Below, piece by piece: positions 1 to 5,820 of a stretch of DNA of 11,384 bases. Position 1 is the stretch's first letter. Each line of letters begins with the position of its first letter. Position numbers and translations under genes: made by a program. The stretch comes from a bacterium. Its GTDB lineage: Bacteria; JAMORN01. The stretch lies in the NCBI GenBank assembly GCA_027063545.1, contig JAMORN010000052.1, forward strand, positions 1-11,384. The letters are read 5' to 3'. Below the pieces are notes generated by a model, which saw nothing but the letters and a program-made list of their open reading frames with translations, searched no databases and was not told the DNA's origin.

Positions 1-261
1 GCCCTTGATGATGCTATTGATAGTGTTAACAACCAAAGAGCAACAATAGGGGCTTATGTTAATAGATTGGAACATACAATAGCTAATTTAAAAAATGCTC
101 AACTTAACACCCAGGCTGCTGAATCACTCATTAGAGATGTAGATGTAGGTGAGGAAATGGCTAACTTCACTAGACTTCAAATACTTGCTCAAACAGGTAC
201 AGCAATGCTTGCTCAGGCAAATATGGTTCCTCAAACTGTTTTAAATCTATTTAATGGATAA
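1..261 (+). CDS. Flagellin, C-terminal part (5' end outside window)
   Basis: This is the last 86 codons of a flagellin, the subunit of the flagellar filament, which is exported and polymerised outside the cell. Frame 1 is open from the first base and reads ALDDAIDSVNNQRATIGAY followed by NRLEHTIANL, the typical start of the C-terminal D1 helix. The stretch AAESLIRDVDVGEEM, then the helix ending ILAQTGTAMLAQAN and VPQTVLNLF, is the D0 helix that lines the filament core and carries the export and assembly surface. The protein ends in NLFNG rather than the common LLR or LLG ending, a small difference. The N-terminal D0/D1 and the variable D2/D3 domains are not in the window, so total length and copy number of flagellin genes are unknown. 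A TTG at 67 is an internal leucine codon, not a start. A hairpin follows the stop directly. Family assignment is secure; the exact name (fliC, hag or flaB) is not. Confidence 0.96.
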   Translation, partial: ALDDAIDSVNNQRATIGAYVNRLEHTIANLKNAQLNTQAAESLIRDVDVGEEMANFTRLQILAQTGTAMLAQANMVPQTVLNLFNG

Positions 262-262
262 T

Positions 263-305
263 AAAAAATCTCCCTCTTTTTATTCTTGAGGGAGGAGTTT
301 TTTTT
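263..305 (+). terminator. Bidirectional terminator between flagellin and the VanZ-like gene
   Basis: CTCCCTC at 270-276 pairs with GAGGGAG at 288-294, with an 11-base loop. On the plus strand a T8 run follows at 298-305, giving an intrinsic terminator two bases after the flagellin stop. On the minus strand the same stem is followed by ATTTTTT (269-263), so it can also stop the converging VanZ-like transcript. The stop codon of that gene (280-282) lies in the loop, so the minus-strand 5' arm is coding sequence. The stem and T runs are visible; termination in both directions is inferred. Confidence 0.85.
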
Positions 306-687
306 CCAAATATATTGATAGTATACTTAAAGATATAATAATCCCTGAAAAATCAGCAAAAAAATCATATATAGAAGATTGTCTTCCCGGGATAAAACTT
401 TGTATAGTTTCCTCAAAAGCGCCATAACCAATACCTATAATAAAAGATAACACAAATGCTCTTAGTATATTATATTTATTTATATACAAATATTTTAAAA
501 AAAACAAAGATGATAATATTCCATAAAAGCTAGCATGAAAAATTTTATCCATACCTTTTATAAAAATAAATTTAGGTAAATCTCTACCTGGAATAGTACC
601 TAAATAAAACATTAAAATCATCCAAAAATAAGGCAAAAACAATAAAAAGTAATAAAAAATTCTGTGTTTACTTCTTAAATAATGCAC
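280..687 (-). CDS. VanZ-like small integral membrane protein
   Basis: This is a 135-residue protein with about four membrane helices (roughly residues 10-30, 47-67, 75-93 and 107-127). It carries the VanZ-family pattern: D47 and H51 at the start of helix 2, then an FEETIQSFIPGRQSS segment (92-105, with E92/E93, Q96, G101, R102), then D108, D112 and G115 in the last helix. VanZ itself gives low-level teicoplanin resistance in enterococci by an unknown mechanism. Most chromosomal relatives have no known function, so resistance should not be assumed. The start is GTG at 687-685, because the codon just upstream is TAA in frame and a GGAG lies 9 bases before the GTG. The first 20 bases overlap the 3' end of prs in another frame, which suggests translational coupling as the last gene of a gmhB-pyrF-prs operon. 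The stop falls in the loop of the shared terminator. The family call is firm; the function is unknown. Confidence 0.85.
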   Translation of the reverse strand: MHYLRSKHRIFYYFLLFLPYFWMILMFYLGTIPGRDLPKFIFIKGMDKIFHASFYGILSSLFFLKYLYINKYNILRAFVLSFIIGIGYGAFEETIQSFIPGRQSSIYDFFADFSGIIISLSILSIYLEKKLLPQE

Positions 688-1621
688 TTACACTTTCTCC
701 ATAATGAATTCTTTTAATAGCTTCTGCAAAAAGAGGAGCAACATCTAAAACAGTTATTTTATCTATCTGCTTTTCCTTGGGTAGTGGAATTGTATTTGTT
801 ACAACAACCTCATCAATTGTAGAATTTTTAAGTCTTTCAATTGCTGGACCCACTAATACTCCATGAACAGCAAAAGCCCTTATTGTCTTTGCTCCCATTC
901 TTCTTAAAGCCTTCTCTGCTTCTATCATTGAACCTGCTGTTGATATCTCATCATCAAATATTATAGCATCTTTTCCCTCAACCTCTCCTATAACATGATA
1001 AACATGCGCCTGATCATCATCTGCTAATCTTCTTTTATCCATTACTGCTAGTGGTAAATTAAGTCTTGTTGCATAAGCTCCTGCTCTTTTAGCACTTCCA
1101 GCATCTGGAGCAACAACAACAGCATTTGATAAATCATAATTTTCTTTAAAATAATCTGTTGCTACCTTTATTGCTAAAAGTTGATCCGCTGGTATTCTAA
1201 AAAATCCCTGTATTTGAGGAGAATGTAGATTCATTGTTAAAACTCTATCAGCTCCTGCTGTTTCAACAAGATCTGCAACAAGCCTTGCTGTTATTGATAT
1301 TCTTGGTTCATCCTTTTTATCACTCCTAACATAGGGATAATATGGCATAACTGATGTAATTCTTCCTGCTGAAGCATGCTTTAAAGCATCAATCATAATA
1401 AGAAGTTCCATAAAATGATCATTAACAGGTGGCACTGATGTTTGAATAACAAAAACATCTGCACCTCTTACACATACCTCAGGCCTTACCTTAATATTAT
1501 CATTAGCAAATCTAATAATACTCATAGGTGATAGCTCTATTCCCAATTCTTCAGCAACTCTTTTTGCAAACTCTGGGTGTGATGATCCTGAAAATAACTC
1601 TATTCTAGTATGAGACATCAT
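668..1621 (-). CDS. prs: Ribose-phosphate pyrophosphokinase (PRPP synthetase)
   Basis: This cytosolic enzyme makes 5-phosphoribosyl diphosphate from ribose 5-phosphate and ATP, the precursor of purines, pyrimidines, NAD, histidine and tryptophan. Its 317 residues match the usual 310-320 of class I enzymes. Visible landmarks are GSSHPEFAKRVAEELG (12-27), the region YVRSDKKDEPR (97-107) that carries ATP and flexible-loop residues, H133 in NLHSPQIQGFF, the ribose-phosphate region PDAGSAKRAG (172-181), DKRR (195-198) and the PRPP loop FDDEISTAGS (222-231). Two motifs depart from the common form: FSDGE is FANDN at 38-42, and DDxIDTGGT is DDEISTAGS. Two ATG codons stand in tandem at 1621 and 1618. 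The first is chosen because GGAG lies 9 bases before it. The gene starts 4 bases after the pyrF stop, so the two are co-transcribed and jointly feed UMP synthesis. The function is very likely; the motif changes suggest a divergent subfamily. Confidence 0.95.
   Translation of the reverse strand: MMSHTRIELFSGSSHPEFAKRVAEELGIELSPMSIIRFANDNIKVRPEVCVRGADVFVIQTSVPPVNDHFMELLIMIDALKHASAGRITSVMPYYPYVRSDKKDEPRISITARLVADLVETAGADRVLTMNLHSPQIQGFFRIPADQLLAIKVATDYFKENYDLSNAVVVAPDAGSAKRAGAYATRLNLPLAVMDKRRLADDDQAHVYHVIGEVEGKDAIIFDDEISTAGSMIEAEKALRRMGAKTIRAFAVHGVLVGPAIERLKNSTIDEVVVTNTIPLPKEKQIDKITVLDVAPLFAEAIKRIHYGESVSALFKK
697..700 (-). promoter_or_regulatory. Shine-Dalgarno supporting the GTG start of the VanZ-like gene
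   Basis: On the minus strand the sequence reads GGAGAAAGTGTAA and then GTG. The GGAG core lies 9 bases before the GTG, inside the end of prs. With an in-frame stop directly upstream and no nearby ATG, it decides the start. Confidence 0.7.
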
Positions 1622-1625
1622 AACT

Positions 1626-2462
1626 TTATTCTCCTTTTTTTAATATGTTTCTAATTTTTTCTGATAAGCTTTTTGCTCTATTTTTTATCTCTAATAGCAA
1701 ATCTCCACCTTCCGCTTGAGGATAAAGAATCCCACGGGAGGAGTTTATTATAGAAAGACCTTTATTTTCTAAATTTGTTGATAAAACACTTTTTTCTAAA
1801 TCTCCACCCTGTGCTCCAACACCTGGCACTAAAAAAATAATATCTTTTCCCTCTTCTCTCAAACTAAGAAGCTGATCTGGTTTTGTTGCTCCAATTACTG
1901 CGCCTGTATTTTTATAAATACTATTATATTCTTTTACTCTTTCAAACACCTCTTCGTATAAAAACCTATTATTATCCAATCTCTTTTTTTCAAAATCATC
2001 ACTTCCTTTATTACTTGTTAAGACCAAAACAAAAACAAATCTATCTCTATACTCTAAAAATGGTTCTATAGAATCGCTTCCCATATAAGGAGCTATTGTT
2101 ATAGCATCTGCGTTAAAGTATTCAAATAAAGAATAAGCATATTTTTTAGAAGTATTCCCTATATCCCCTCTTTTTCCATCAACAATCACAGGAATATCAT
2201 CTGGAATATATTCAATAACCTCTTTTAAAACTTTCAAGCCTTCCCAACCAAAATATTCAAAAAAAGCCATATTAGGTTTATAACTAATAACATAATCCTT
2301 TGTTGCATCAATAACATCAAATAAAAATTTTCTAATTCCTTCTATATCTTTGGAATAACACCTAGAATCTATTTTTGTAATATCAGGATCAAGCCCTACA
2401 CAAAGAAGCGTTTTTTTTGCCTCAAATTGTGAAAATAATTTCTCTAAAAATCTATTGTTCAA
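1626..2462 (-). CDS. pyrF: Orotidine 5'-phosphate decarboxylase, type 2
   Basis: This enzyme decarboxylates OMP to UMP, the last step of de novo pyrimidine synthesis, in the cytosol. The 278-residue protein has the TIM-barrel landmarks of the longer type 2 family: CVGLDPD (21-27), KPNMAFFE (62-69), and the catalytic D-x-K-x-x-D array as DGKRGD (95-100) with K97 the expected proton donor. It also has IAPYMGSDS (123-131), GAVIGATKP (187-195) and the phosphate-binding region VPGVGAQGGD (212-221), followed by SSRGILYP (241-248). The start is TTG at 2462-2460; a GGAG lies 6 bases upstream and no ATG offers a better fit. It lies 13 bases after the gmhB-like gene and 4 bases before prs. The pairing with prs makes sense because PRPP is the co-substrate of the preceding step (PyrE), which is not in the window. 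The type 2 call rests on length and the GATKP and GVGAQGGD signatures. Confidence 0.96.
   Translation of the reverse strand: MNNRFLEKLFSQFEAKKTLLCVGLDPDITKIDSRCYSKDIEGIRKFLFDVIDATKDYVISYKPNMAFFEYFGWEGLKVLKEVIEYIPDDIPVIVDGKRGDIGNTSKKYAYSLFEYFNADAITIAPYMGSDSIEPFLEYRDRFVFVLVLTSNKGSDDFEKKRLDNNRFLYEEVFERVKEYNSIYKNTGAVIGATKPDQLLSLREEGKDIIFLVPGVGAQGGDLEKSVLSTNLENKGLSIINSSRGILYPQAEGGDLLLEIKNRAKSLSEKIRNILKKGE
1631..1634 (-). promoter_or_regulatory. Shine-Dalgarno of prs, inside the end of pyrF
   Basis: The minus strand reads AAAAAAGGAGAATAAAGTT and then ATGATG. The GGAG core overlaps the last sense codons of pyrF and sits 9 bases before the first of two tandem ATG codons, favouring that one and suggesting coupled translation. 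Confidence 0.7.
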
Positions 2463-2468
2463 TTTTCT

Positions 2469-2472
2469 CTCC
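2469..2472 (-). promoter_or_regulatory. Shine-Dalgarno supporting the TTG start of pyrF
   Basis: The minus strand reads AAAAAGGAGAGAAAA and then TTG AAC. The GGAG core is 6 bases before TTG, in the 13-base gap after the preceding gene, which supports a TTG start for pyrF. Confidence 0.7.
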
Positions 2473-2475
2473 TTT

Positions 2476-3024
2476 TTAAATAAATTTTTTTAAATCTATT
2501 AAATTATCAATAATCTCAACCTTTTCAAGAAGAGATGATGAATCATTTTGAAGCTTTTCAACCTCCTCAATACCATGACCTTTTTTTAGTAAAAAACCTT
2601 TTTTTAATTTGGCAGTTTCCACAAGTTTTACATCACTAACCTTATCACCAACAACAAAACTCTCACTTAAATCTATATTAAAATCCTTTTTAGCCTTTAA
2701 AACCATTCCTGGCTTTGGCTTTCTACATTCGCACTCTCCTGTAATATCAGGATGATGCGGGCAGAAATATATTCCATCAATTAAATAATTATCTCCCAAA
2801 AGTTCTATCATTCTTTTATTTACATTATGAAAATCCTCTTCTGTTAAATAACCTCTTGCTATTCCAGATTGATTTGAAATAACTATTATTAGAAAACCTT
2901 TCTGTTTTAAATATGTTAAAATCTTATAGGTATCTGAATAGAGTTCTACCTCTTCAGGATCTTTAATATAATGCTTTTCAACAATTAAAGTACCATCTCT
3001 ATCAAAGAATACTGCTTTTTGCAT
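2476..3024 (-). CDS. gmhB: HAD-family D-glycero-D-manno-heptose 1,7-bisphosphate 7-phosphatase-like protein
   Basis: This is a 182-residue HAD phosphatase of subfamily IIIA. Motif I is FFDRDGT (6-12), with nucleophile D8 and general acid D10. Motif II is ISNQSG (49-54), K102 is in RKPKPGM (101-107), and motif IV is GDKVSD (126-131). The zinc-site ligands C88, H90, C98 and C100 are all present in the CPHHP and CECRKPKP segments, which marks the GmhB and histidinol-phosphatase group. In LPS or S-layer glycan synthesis GmhB removes the 7-phosphate of heptose bisphosphate to leave heptose 1-phosphate. A histidinol-phosphatase role cannot be excluded, but no his genes are near and the fold and length fit GmhB. 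No gmhA, hldE or hldD is in view. It is the first gene of the minus-strand operon. Its ATG has no visible Shine-Dalgarno, unlike the genes after it, and lies 29 bases from a divergent gene. The family is secure; the substrate is likely but unproven. Confidence 0.85.
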   Translation of the reverse strand: MQKAVFFDRDGTLIVEKHYIKDPEEVELYSDTYKILTYLKQKGFLIIVISNQSGIARGYLTEEDFHNVNKRMIELLGDNYLIDGIYFCPHHPDITGECECRKPKPGMVLKAKKDFNIDLSESFVVGDKVSDVKLVETAKLKKGFLLKKGHGIEEVEKLQNDSSSLLEKVEIIDNLIDLKKFI

Positions 3025-3053
3025 ATATTTAAAAATAAATTATTTTTTCTCAT
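3025..3053. promoter_or_regulatory. Divergent promoter gap between the gmhB-like gene and the UbiA gene
   Basis: These 29 bases are all A or T except for two C residues at 3049 and 3051. They separate two ATG codons that face away from each other, so both operons must start here or inside the opposite gene. Neither ATG has a Shine-Dalgarno. On the plus strand, TTGCAT (3019-3024) and TATTTT (3041-3046), 16 bases apart, are a weak -35/-10 pair that would start RNA near or at the UbiA ATG. Minus-strand TAAATAT next to the gmhB ATG might play a similar role. The gap and the lack of RBS are seen; the promoter placement and leaderless messages are inference. Confidence 0.45.
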
Positions 3054-3914
3054 ATGAAAAAAATAAAAAGCCTGTTGAAATTAATAAGAATAGAAAATAC
3101 AATTCTTGCTGCTATTGGTGTTTTTTTAGGGAGTTTTTTCTCTGATATAGATATTTTTAAAAACTTCTATATAGTTTTTTCTTCATCTCTTAGTGCTTTT
3201 TTTATAACAGGCTTTGGAAATATTAATAATGATATTGTTGATTTTCAAACAGATTTAAAGAATAAAAAAAACCGGCCTTTAATAACTGGAGATTTCTCTT
3301 TAAAAGAAGCAATATTATTGCAGTACATTTTTTTAATATTAGGCTTTTTGGTTGTATGGAAGTGGAAGTATCTTCTTTTTATCTCATCTTCTGTTAGTAT
3401 TATTCTTTTAGGATATAATAAAATATTTAAAAAACTCCCTATTATTGGCAATATTATTGTAGCCTCCCTTGTTAGTTTAACTTATATCTACGGTTCATTA
3501 ACATCTATATATGTTAATAATATGTTAAAAATTGATTTTATACCTATAGTTTTTATATTTTTAATAAACTTTATAAGGGAGGTTGTTAAGGATATAGAGG
3601 ATTATTATGGGGATAAAGAGTTAGGGTATAAAACTCTTCCTATAGTTATAGGACCAAACAAAACAAAGATTTTTCTTTATGTGCTTTATCTTATATTTAT
3701 TCCTCTTTTATTTTACCCTGTTTTTAAAGGTGTTTATGGTAGAGTTTATTTATTTTTAATGCTTATGCTTGTATTTTTGCCTTTTCTTCATTCTTTAATC
3801 TTACTCATAAATGCTAGAATAAAAGAGGATTTTCACAAAATCAGTACTCTTTTAAAGTTTATTATGATAGGTGGTATTTTCACTCTTGTTTTTGATAAAA
3901 TAATTAAATTATAA
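3054..3914 (+). CDS. UbiA-family prenyltransferase, resembling (S)-2,3-di-O-geranylgeranylglyceryl phosphate synthase
   Basis: This is a 286-residue intramembrane prenyltransferase with about eight or nine hydrophobic helices. The first Asp-rich motif is NDIVDFQTD (residues 59-67) followed by NRPLITG, the metal-diphosphate site. The second is REVVKDIEDYYGDKELG (roughly 175-191) followed by YKTLPIVIG. REVVKDIED plus KTLP resembles the archaeal-type DGGGP synthase branch, which joins a second geranylgeranyl chain to geranylgeranylglyceryl phosphate, more than MenA, UbiA or heme O synthase. Many bacteria have such homologues with no proven role, and quinone or other aromatic prenylation remains possible. 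It is the first gene of a plus-strand operon and lies 14 bases before dtd. No Shine-Dalgarno precedes the ATG. The family is certain from the two Asp motifs and the membrane pattern; the substrate is inferred from motif resemblance only. Confidence 0.85.
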   Translation: MKKIKSLLKLIRIENTILAAIGVFLGSFFSDIDIFKNFYIVFSSSLSAFFITGFGNINNDIVDFQTDLKNKKNRPLITGDFSLKEAILLQYIFLILGFLVVWKWKYLLFISSSVSIILLGYNKIFKKLPIIGNIIVASLVSLTYIYGSLTSIYVNNMLKIDFIPIVFIFLINFIREVVKDIEDYYGDKELGYKTLPIVIGPNKTKIFLYVLYLIFIPLLFYPVFKGVYGRVYLFLMLMLVFLPFLHSLILLINARIKEDFHKISTLLKFIMIGGIFTLVFDKIIKL

Positions 3915-3928
3915 AAAAGGATAGGATC

Positions 3929-4387
3929 ATGAGGGTTCTTATTCAAAGGTGTTTAGAGGCTAATTGTAAGGTTGAAGGAAAGATTGTTGGAGAGATAAAA
4001 AAAGGTTTTGTAGTTTTTGTTGGTTTTCATAAAGATGATAGCATAAATGATTTAGAGTATTTATTTAAAAAGGTTTCTAATATAAGAATATTTGAAAACG
4101 AAGAGGGGAAAATTCATTATAGTATTCAAGACATAAAAGGTGAGATTCTTTTAATTCCACAATTTACCCTATATGCTAATACCAAAAAAGGAAATAGACC
4201 AGATTTTTTAGAATCAATGCCTCCTCAACAAGCAAAAGAGTTCTTTTATAGTTTTGTTGATATGTTTAAACAAAGAACCTCATTAAAAATAGAAACTGGT
4301 GTTTTTGGTGCTGATATGAAGATTTATGTTTTAAATGATGGCCCTTTTTCAATATTTATAGATAGTTCTCAAAGAGTAGGGAAATAA
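3929..4387 (+). CDS. dtd: D-aminoacyl-tRNA deacylase
   Basis: This enzyme hydrolyses D-aminoacyl-tRNAs, and glycyl-tRNA(Ala), releasing the free amino acid. It acts in the cytosol as a homodimer in translation quality control. Its 152 residues match the usual 145-152. The N-terminus MRVLIQRC and VGEIKKGFVVFVGF follow the family pattern. The catalytic segment is PQFTLYANTKKGNRPDF (77-93), where the family usually has SQFTL, and the Gly-cisPro motif is NDGPFS (about 136-141), where GPVT is usual. The Q, F and T of the first motif, KGNRP and the Gly-Pro pair are kept, so activity is expected. The ATG at 3929 has an AAAAGGAT site about 7 bases upstream. It sits between the UbiA gene (14 bases) and the glycosyltransferase gene (3 bases), within a plainly co-transcribed set. 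The call is secure; the motif substitutions are noted as a difference. Confidence 0.95.
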   Translation: MRVLIQRCLEANCKVEGKIVGEIKKGFVVFVGFHKDDSINDLEYLFKKVSNIRIFENEEGKIHYSIQDIKGEILLIPQFTLYANTKKGNRPDFLESMPPQQAKEFFYSFVDMFKQRTSLKIETGVFGADMKIYVLNDGPFSIFIDSSQRVGK

Positions 4388-4390
4388 AAA

Positions 4391-5119
4391 ATGGAGATAG
4401 ATAAAAATACCTACAACCTTTTTGGTTATATCATACCTGCTTATAATGAATACCCATATATAGAGAATGTTTTAAACAAACTATTAACATTAGGGATTGA
4501 AAGGGATAATATATTAGTTATTGATGATTCTTCAAATGATGAAACACCTAGATCTATAAAAAAATTTAGGGTAAATTGTATTTCACATGGTATAAATAAA
4601 GGCAAAGGTGCTGGTATTATTGAGGGTATAAAATTTTTTTTTCAAAGATCTAAATTAAAAGAGAAATTAAAAGGTGTTTTTATAATAGATGGGGATGGTC
4701 AACATCCACCTGTTCATATTAAAGATTTTATAAAACTTTATTTAGAAAAACGGAGTGATTTAATTATAGGAAAAAGGGAGTTTTCTCCAAAAAAAATGCC
4801 TATTGATAGAATTATATCCAATACATTAACAAGTTTTTTTATATCTTTAGTTTGTAGAAAAAGGATCTATGATTCACAATCTGGATATAGATTTTTAAGT
4901 AAAAAATTTGCTTTATTTTTTAAGCCAAAAGACACAAGGTTTTTAACAGAATCGGAGATGATAATACAAGCAGCAAAAGAAGGGTTTAAGATTGATTTTG
5001 TTGATATAGAAACAGTTTATAACAAAAGTGTTTCTAAGATAAATAGATTTAGCGATACTCTTAGATTTATAAAATGGTATTTTAAAGATGCTTTTTTTTA
5101 TAAAAAAAGGAAAAAGTAG
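4391..5119 (+). CDS. Family 2 glycosyltransferase, polyprenyl-phosphate sugar transferase-like
   Basis: This is a 242-residue GT-A fold enzyme. The motifs in order are IIPAYNE (14-20), VIDDSSND (43-50) for the nucleotide, NKGKGAGI (69-76), the D-x-D in IIDGDGQHPP (98-107; D100, D102) that binds metal and sugar nucleotide, DSQSGYRFLS (161-170) and the probable base region TESEM (186-190). This layout is that of the DPM1-like and undecaprenyl-phosphate sugar transferase group, which moves a sugar from a nucleotide donor to a polyprenyl phosphate at the inner face of the membrane. No membrane helix is predicted, although the tail (about 225-242) is rich in Lys and aromatic residues and could touch the membrane. 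It starts 3 bases after dtd, with a weak AGGG upstream, and ends 2 bases before pcm. The GT2 call is firm; donor and acceptor are not known. Proximity to a UbiA enzyme and a divergent GmhB makes an envelope glycan role possible. Confidence 0.88.
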   Translation: MEIDKNTYNLFGYIIPAYNEYPYIENVLNKLLTLGIERDNILVIDDSSNDETPRSIKKFRVNCISHGINKGKGAGIIEGIKFFFQRSKLKEKLKGVFIIDGDGQHPPVHIKDFIKLYLEKRSDLIIGKREFSPKKMPIDRIISNTLTSFFISLVCRKRIYDSQSGYRFLSKKFALFFKPKDTRFLTESEMIIQAAKEGFKIDFVDIETVYNKSVSKINRFSDTLRFIKWYFKDAFFYKKRKK

Positions 5120-5121
5120 GA

Positions 5122-5793
5122 ATGGAGTTTAAAGAAGAAAAGGAGTTTTTAATAAGGGAACTTAAAAACTCTGGAACATTTGATTTAAAGGTTTTAGAGG
5201 CTATTTATAATATCCCAAGGGAGGTATTTGTTCCTGAGTTTTTAAAGGATAGAGCATATGAAAATGTTCCTCTACCAATAGGAGAAGGGCAAACTATTTC
5301 TCAACCTTTTATGGTAGCTTATATGACACAGCATTTAGAGATTTTTGAGGGTTGTAAGGTTTTAGAGATTGGAACAGGAAGTGGTTATCAAGCAGGTATT
5401 TTAAGTTATTTAGGATGCGAGGTTTATACTATAGAAAGAATTGATTATTTATCAAAAAAAGCAAAAGAGAATTTAAAAAAGGCTTCTGAGGTGATTGGTA
5501 AGGATTTACTTAAAAATATAAAATTCTTTATTGGCGATGGTTCATTAGGATTTAAAAATTATGCTCCTTATGATAGAATAATTATAACTGCTGCCGCAAT
5601 CTATAATAAAACACAAACATTTATAGAACAACTCTCTGATAACAATGGAATTTTAATAGTTCCTGAAGGAAAAAATCTAGAGATTCAGATTTTAAGAAAA
5701 TATATAAAAAACAATGGAAAGATTGAGGTTATTGATTTGGATTATTGTAGGTTTGTTCCTTTAATTGGAGAAAATGGATGGCAAGAGGATTAA
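5122..5793 (+). CDS. pcm: Protein-L-isoaspartate O-methyltransferase
   Basis: This enzyme transfers a methyl group from AdoMet to the free carboxyl of L-isoaspartyl residues in aged proteins, starting their repair to aspartate. Its 223 residues are near the family norm of about 210-220. Diagnostic signatures are the substrate segment ENVPLPIGEGQTISQP (47-62, with S60 in the conserved TISQP), AdoMet motif I as VLEIGTGSGYQ (80-90), the acidic E105 in TIERI that binds the ribose, and the C-terminal RFVPLIGENGW (210-220). The gene begins 2 bases after the glycosyltransferase stop, with AAGG and AGG upstream of the ATG. Its product consumes AdoMet and yields AdoHcy; the next gene, metH, makes methionine from homocysteine, so the pair could share methyl-cycle demand, though this is inferred from order only. 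The enzyme acts in the cytosol as a monomer. The call is very secure. Confidence 0.97.
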   Translation: MEFKEEKEFLIRELKNSGTFDLKVLEAIYNIPREVFVPEFLKDRAYENVPLPIGEGQTISQPFMVAYMTQHLEIFEGCKVLEIGTGSGYQAGILSYLGCEVYTIERIDYLSKKAKENLKKASEVIGKDLLKNIKFFIGDGSLGFKNYAPYDRIIITAAAIYNKTQTFIEQLSDNNGILIVPEGKNLEIQILRKYIKNNGKIEVIDLDYCRFVPLIGENGWQED

Positions 5794-5820
5794 AAAAATA
5801 GATAAAGGGGAGAGATTAGA

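Noticed and set aside
67-69. TTG as the start of a 64-residue protein
   Set aside because: The frame is open from base 1 and reads as the conserved flagellin C-terminal region.
1883-2071. Plus-strand open frame of 62 codons within pyrF
   Set aside because: It is antisense to a well-supported enzyme, has low-complexity Tyr/Leu content from AT-rich DNA and no ribosome-binding site.
3245-3451. Minus-strand open frame inside the UbiA gene
   Set aside because: It overlaps the conserved first Asp motif of UbiA on the other strand and shows no family signature.
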